Positions 59,051 through 64,000 of a stretch of 64,000 bases of DNA are shown in pieces. The notes beneath the pieces were generated by a model that saw nothing but the letters and a program-made list of their open reading frames with translations, had not been told where the DNA came from and did not search any database. Position 1 is the stretch's first letter; the number at the start of each line of letters is the position of its first letter. The position numbers were made by a program, and so were the translations under genes. Source of the DNA: Balaenoptera acutorostrata (taxonomy: Eukaryota > Chordata > Mammalia > Artiodactyla > Balaenopteridae); assembly GCF_949987535.1 (NCBI RefSeq), contig NC_080081.1, forward strand, positions 49,813,153 through 49,877,152, read 5' to 3'.

Positions 59051-61656
59051 ATGGTAATAAGTGTATACCTATCAATAGTTACTTTAAATGTCAATGGACT
59101 ACATGCTCCAATCAAAGCTATAGGGTGGCTGATTGGATAAAAAACAAGACCTATCTGTATGCTGCTTATAAGAGACTCACCTCAGAGCTAAAGACATACA
59201 CAGAGTAAAAGAGAGGGGATGGAAAAAAGAGTTCATGCAAAGGGAAATGACAAGAAAATGGGGATAGCAATACTCATATTGGACAAAATAGACTTTAAAA
59301 CAAAGTCTATAGCAAAAGAAAAAGAAGTGTATTACATAATGATAAAGGGGTCGGTACAGGAAGAGAATATTACACTCAATAACATATATGCACCCAATAC
59401 AGGAGCACCTAAATATATAAAGCAAATATTAATAGATATAAAGGGAGAAATTGACAATAATACAATAATAGTAGGAGACTTTACCATCCCACTTTCATTA
59501 ATGGAAAGATCATCCAGAAAGAAAAATCAATAAGGCAGCTGTGGTCGTAAATGACACAATAAACCAGGGGGGGGGGGGGAAATACAGGATATCCCACTGT
59601 AAAACAGAATACAAATTTTTTTTCAAGTGCACACGAAATGTTCTTCAGGATAGATCACATTATTGACCACAAAACAAGTCTCAACAAATTTAAGAGGAAA
59701 GGAATTATATGAAGCAGTATTTTTGATCACAGTGGAATAAACTAGAAATCAGTTGTGGAAAGAAAAATGGGAAAAACATAAACATATGGTAATTAAACAA
59801 CATCTACTAAAAAATAAATAAATAAATAAAACACTCAGTGAAAAAAACCAAAGAGGAAATAAGAAAATAACTCAAGACAAATTAAAATGGAAAAAGTATT
59901 TTCCAAACTCTATGGGACACAGCAAAAGCAGATTAAGTTTATAGTGATATAGGCATTCATCAAGAAATAAGAAAAATCTCAATAAACAACCTAATGTACC
60001 ATCTAAAGGAATTAGACAATGAAGAGCAAAGCCCAAAGTCAGAAGATGGAAGGAACTAATAAAGATCAGAGAGGAAATAAAATAGAGACAAAAAACCCCA
60101 CAAAACCCAAAAAAACAAAAAACAAGAGAAAGATCAGTGAAACCGAGAGTTTTTTGTTTTTTGTTTTTGAAAAGATAAACCAAATTGAAAACCTTTAGCC
60201 AGGCTTATCAAGAAGACAAGAGAGAGGACCCAAATAAACAAAATAAAAAATGAAAGAGGAGAATAACAACTGATACCACAGAGATATAAAAAAAAAAAAA
60301 AATCATAAGAGAATACTGTGAACATTTATATGCCAAAACATTAGACAACCAAAAAGAAATGGACAAATTCTAGAAACATACAACCTCACAAGACTGAATC
60401 AGGAAGAACAGACAAATCACTAGTAGTAAAATTAAATTTGTAATACATAAACTCCCAGGAAACAGAAATTCAAGGCTGGATGATTTCACAAGGGAATTAT
60501 TCCAAACATATAAAGAAGAGCTAATATCTATTTTTCTCAAACTATTCCAAAAAATTGAAGAGGATGGAACATTCCCAAATTCATCTACTAGGCCACCCTT
60601 ACCCTGAAACCAAAATCAGAAAAGACAGTACAAAAAAAAAAAAAAAAAAAAAAAATCACCTACCCATATCTTTAATGAATATTGATGCAAAAAACTTCAG
60701 CAAAATATTAGCAAACCAAATCCAATAACATATCAGAAAGTATCACACATCCTAATTGAGTGGGATTTATTCCAGGGATAAAATTGTGGTTCCATATTCA
60801 CAAATCAATCACTGTGATACATCACATTAACAAGGGAAGATAAAAATTACATGATCATCTCCATAGATGCAGAAAAAGCATCTATGATTTGAATTTGACA
60901 AAATTCAACATCTATTTATGATAAAACTCTAATCAAAGTGGGTATAGAGGGAACATATCTCAATATAATTAAGACCATTTATGACAAACCCACAGAAAAC
61001 ATCACACTGAACCACGAAAATTTGAAAGCCTTTCCTTAAAATCAGGAACAAGACTAGGATCCCCACTCTCACCACTTCTATTTGACATAGTGTTGGAAGA
61101 CCTTGCCACAGCCATCAGAGAAGAAAAAGAAATAAAAGGCATCCGAATTGACGTGAAGAAGTAAAACAGTTGCTATTTGCAAAAGACGTGATACCATATA
61201 GAGAAAATCCAAAAGTCTCCACCAAAAAGCTATTAGAACTAAAAAATGAATTCAGTAAATTTGTAAGATACAAGATTAATATATAGAATATTTTGTTTTT
61301 CTATACTGCAATAATGAACTATCAGAAGGAGAAAGCAAAAAAAAAAAAAATCCCATTTAAAATTTCATCAAGAAGAATGAAATACATAAGAATAAACTTA
61401 ACCAAGAAGGTGGAAGACCAATACTCTGAAAACTATAAAACAATGATAAAGAAAATTGAAGATGATACAAATAAATAGAAACATATTCCATATTCTTGGA
61501 TTAGAATAATGAATGTTATTAAGATGTCCATACTACCCAAAGCAATCTATAGCTGTAATGCAATCCCTATCAAAATAACCATGAACTAGAACTAGAACAA
61601 ATAATCCTAAAATTTATATGAAGCTACAAAAGTCCTGGAATTGCCAAATCAATCAT
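59051..61656 (+). pseudogene. LINE-1 ORF2 pseudogene (older family), truncated
   Basis: The ATG is at 59051 (MVISVYLSIVTLNVNGLHAP). The endonuclease part is open at 59219-59533 and ends VGDFTIPL, with the conserved GDFN asparagine changed to threonine. A G13 run at 59567-59579 and an A run of about 24 near 60630 mark later slippage. The RT motif C reads FAKD instead of FADD (61176-61187), so one catalytic aspartate is lost. A last open piece at 61293-61478 (SEGESKKKKIPFKI region) is just after the RT. ORF2 ends abruptly near codon 860. Confidence 0.85.
59567..59579 (+). repeat. G13 homopolymer
   Basis: Thirteen consecutive G inside the decayed ORF2, a rare tract in an AT-rich window. It may be a slippage expansion or an assembly artefact. 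Confidence 0.9.
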
Positions 61657-61659
61657 CTA

Positions 61660-62446
61660 AGCTTCCACCTTAGGAAACTAAAAAAAGAAAAGCAAATTGA
61701 ATTCCAAGTAAGGAGAGAAAAAAAAAAAAGAAATAATAAAAATTAGAACATATATTGATGGCATTGAAAATAGGAAATACACAGAGAAAATCAACCAAGC
61801 CAAAAAGATCAACCTCTACCAGGTTAGCTAAAACTAAAAGAGAGATCACACAAATTACAATGTTAGAAATCAAACAGTGGCTATCACTATAGATCCCATG
61901 GACTTCAAAGGATAATAAAGGAATACTATGCGCAACTCTATGTCCACAAGTTTGATAACCTAGATGCAATGGGCTAATTCCTCAAAAGACATAATCTTCC
62001 AAAACTCGCAGAAGAAATAGATGATATGATGAGGCATATATGTGTATTAAAGAAACTGAATCAACAATTAATAAATATTCAAAAACAGAATGCACCAGGC
62101 TCAGATGAGTTCACTGGTGAATTCTATCAAGTATTACAGAAGAAATTATACAAATTCTTTACAATCTCCTTCAGAAGATAAATGCAAAGAGAATACTTCC
62201 TAACTAAATCTATGAGACCAGTACTGCCCTAATATGATAACCAGACTAAGACATTACAAGAAAAGAAAACTATAGACAAATGTCTATCATAAATATAGAC
62301 ATAAAAATCCTCAACAAAATAGAAAATTGATCCAATAATGCATAAAAGGAATTATACACCATGACCAAGTGGGATTTATCTCAGTTATGCAAGGTTGGTT
62401 GAACATTCGAAAATAATTTAATGTACTCTATCACATCAAGATTCTA
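61660..62446 (+). pseudogene. Second, more decayed LINE-1 ORF2 fragment, part 1
   Basis: At about 61660 the sequence jumps back to an earlier ORF2 position. 'HLRKLKKEKQIEFQVRRE' (about 61667) is upstream of the RT, then an eroded RT region follows with 'attatacaccatgaccaagt' and 'gggatttatctcagttatgc' ([13 protein letters not shown]) at 62352-62390. The fragment is on the same strand as the previous element but overlaps it in ORF2 coordinates, so it is a different copy. It continues at 63129. Confidence 0.75.
62441..62446 (+). repeat. Possible target-site duplication, left copy (ATTCTA)
   Basis: 'attcta' recurs at 63123-63128 after the A tail of the inserted LINE-1. The interrupted ORF2 reads through cleanly if the insert and one copy are removed. 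Confidence 0.6.
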
Positions 62447-63122
62447 CCATACAGCCCAGCAATCCCACTACTGGGCATATACTCTGAGAAAACCATAGTT
62501 CAAAAAGAGTCATGTACCACAATGTTCATTGCAGCTATATTTACAATAGCCAGGACATGGAATCAACCTAAGTGTCCATCGACAGATGAATGGATAAAGA
62601 AGATGTGGTACATATATACAATGGGATATTACTCAGCTATAAAAAGAAACAAAATTGAGTTATTTGTAGTGAAGTGGATGGACCTAGAGTCTGTCATACA
62701 GAGTGAAGTCAGAAAGAGAAAAACAAATACCGTATGCTAACACATATCTAAAAAAAAGAAAAATGGTTATGAAGAACCTAGGGGAAGGAAAGGAATAAAG
62801 ACACAGACCTACTAGAGAATGGACTTGAGGACACAGGGAGAGGGAAGGGTAAGCTGGGACGAAGAGAGAGAGTGGCATGGACTTATATATACTATCAAAT
62901 GTAAAATAGATAGCTAGTGGGAAACAGCTGCATAGCACAGGGAGATCAGCTCAGTGCTTTGTGATCACTTAGAGGGGTGGGATAGGGAGGGTGGGAGGGA
63001 GATGCAAGAGGGAAGAGATATGGGGATATATGTACATGTATAGCTGATTCACTTTGTTATAAAGCAGAAACTAACACACCATTGTAAAGCAATTATACTC
63101 CAAAAAAGATGTTAAAAAAAAT
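62447..63122 (+). mobile_element. Younger 5'-truncated LINE-1 3' fragment
   Basis: A 676-bp insert starting in late ORF2 ('cccagcaatcccactactgg'), open as a 72-codon frame at 62522-62740 (SAIKRNKIELFVVKWMDLES), then the 3' UTR ending 'gcaattatactccaaaaaag' and an A tail. Its 3' UTR is the same type as the copies at 21.3 and 41.9 kb but in the opposite orientation. It interrupts the older ORF2 fragment, giving relative age. The minus frame at 62684-62938 is antisense. Confidence 0.9.
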
Positions 63123-63128
63123 ATTCTA

Positions 63129-63520
63129 AAGAAGAACAATTAATATGATCATATAAATAGAGGTAGAAAAAGCATTTGACAAAGTCCAAATTCCATTTAT
63201 TATAAAAACTCTCAGTAAACTAGGAAGAGATGGAAACTTTTTCAACTTGATAAAGAATATTGACCAGAAACCTACAGCTAATATTATACTTAATAGTGAA
63301 AACCTTGAAGTCATTAACACCAGGTACAAGGCAAGGAAGCCTTCTCTCACTGCTGCTTTTTAACATCATGCTTGAAGTCCCAGGTAATGCAATAAGACAA
63401 GAATAAGTAATAAAAGCTAAACTGATTAGGAAGGAAGAAATAAAACTGCCTTTGTTCTCAAATGACATATGATTAATGTAGAAAATCCAAAAACTGCTCT
63501 GAAAAATAAACACTATTGAA
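63129..63520 (+). pseudogene. Second LINE-1 ORF2 fragment, part 2
   Basis: Resumes the older ORF2 RT right after the inserted LINE-1. 'gaaaaagcatttgacaaagt' gives EKAFDKV (motif A) and 'cctacagctaatattatact' gives PTANIILN. Motif C has decayed to FSND (63455-63466). It ends near 63520 without reaching the ORF2 C-terminus. The minus frames at 63126-63350 and 63220-63513 are its shadows. Confidence 0.8.
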
Positions 63521-64000
63521 AAGAAGAGAGGTAACTGATATTGAATTTATTACTAAGGATAAATCTTCTATTTATTTATTCTAAGAAGAATCTTAAAAAA
63601 ATTCTAAAAGTGAATTCAAAGTCAAAATAAAATTCTGATTATATTTACTAATGTAAGCTTTCTTATATGGACAGTTTAGTTGATTATGAAATTTGTTTGG
63701 AGAGAAAAAAATTGTTTCTTGCACAGCAGTTGAGAAGCACAATTTCCTATTGTCCTTTTAGAGAGGACTTTTTGTGTTTGTGTGTTCATGTGGGTATGTG
63801 TTTGTGTGTGTTCATTTTATAACCAATTTTTGTTAGATGTTAATTAAAAATATCTGTTATTTCTATAATTGAACATTTGTGAAGAATATTCTGAATGTAA
63901 CTGATATAAAATTCTAATATTCAGCAGATTTAGATATCTTCAATGTATGTTCATATTTACCAACATTAACTCAAAAGGGCTATTTTATATTTATAAAGTT
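63521..64000. other. Unassigned AT-rich sequence with a GT-rich patch
   Basis: A TG-rich patch lies at about 63765-63815 ('tgtgtttgtgtgttcatgtg'). No gene or repeat family is recognised to the window end. Confidence 0.45.

Larger units (their letters stand above)
57195..61656 (+). mobile_element. Older LINE-1 (L1MA/L1MB-like), 3' end missing
   Basis: The element reads on the plus strand: 5' UTR (57195-57730, e.g. 'aacaaggtgatagctgccag'), ORF1 to 58573, an unusually long spacer of about 480 bp and ORF2 from 59051 to about codon 860, where it stops near 61656 without 3' UTR or tail. The long ORF1-ORF2 spacer separates this family from the LINE-1 at 41.9-49.5 kb, whose spacer is about 58 bp. 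It is far more diverged than the 21-kb copy. The missing 3' end points to a deletion or rearrangement after insertion. Confidence 0.85.

Noticed and set aside
1..64000. CRISPR arrays, tRNA or rRNA genes, operons, phage or integron structures
   Set aside because: None seen. The only pol III promoter-like boxes are those of the CHR SINE, and repeat spacing is that of interspersed mammalian elements.

Overview
The window is mammalian nuclear DNA with no bacterial or viral genome organisation. It is AT-rich, and essentially all long open frames are retrotransposon relics, antisense shadows of them, or low-complexity reads. The best lineage marker is a tRNA-derived SINE at 42680-42941. Its head ends (read on +) in ctgcgccaccagggaagccc, the CHR type shared by whales, hippos and ruminants. 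Several LINE-1 copies have a 3' end of the cetartiodactyl type, and I saw no ruminant BovB or pig PRE-1 repeat. A cetacean is my best inference, from recognised repeat families rather than a database search.

Layout. 1-21 kb: old relics (L1M 3' ends, L2, MIR, MLT1-type LTRs), microsatellites and unassigned AT-rich sequence. 21.3-24.3 kb: a 5'-truncated LINE-1 on the minus strand with clear target-site duplications and an open reverse-transcriptase segment. 26.4-27.0 kb: a LINE-1 with an inverted 5' part (twin-priming structure). 27-31.7 kb: L2 and MIR relics. 32.6-35.3 kb: two very old CR1/L3 LINE relics in opposite orientation. 36.67-36.76 kb: a candidate terminal coding exon (30 full codons, strong acceptor, possible 3' UTR), the only plausible host-gene signal. 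38.57-38.62 kb: a near-perfect palindrome. 41.9-49.5 kb: a near full-length LINE-1 on the minus strand (5' UTR, ORF1, ORF2, 3' end), inserted into an older L2 and itself interrupted by the CHR SINE. 50-56 kb: mostly unassigned, probably intronic or intergenic. 57.2-63.5 kb: a plus-strand patchwork of two degenerate older LINE-1s, one interrupted by a younger LINE-1 3' fragment.

The elements do not form a pathway. They record successive retrotransposition layers: L3/CR1, L2 and MIR, then MLT1 and L1M, then cetartiodactyl L1, then the CHR SINE. No LINE-1 here appears competent, because each is truncated or broken by stops and frameshifts. I found no evidence of a novel multi-gene system. The items most worth checking are the candidate exon, the SINE with a 31-bp segment between two A-tails, the palindrome, the twin-primed L1 and the paired L3 relics.
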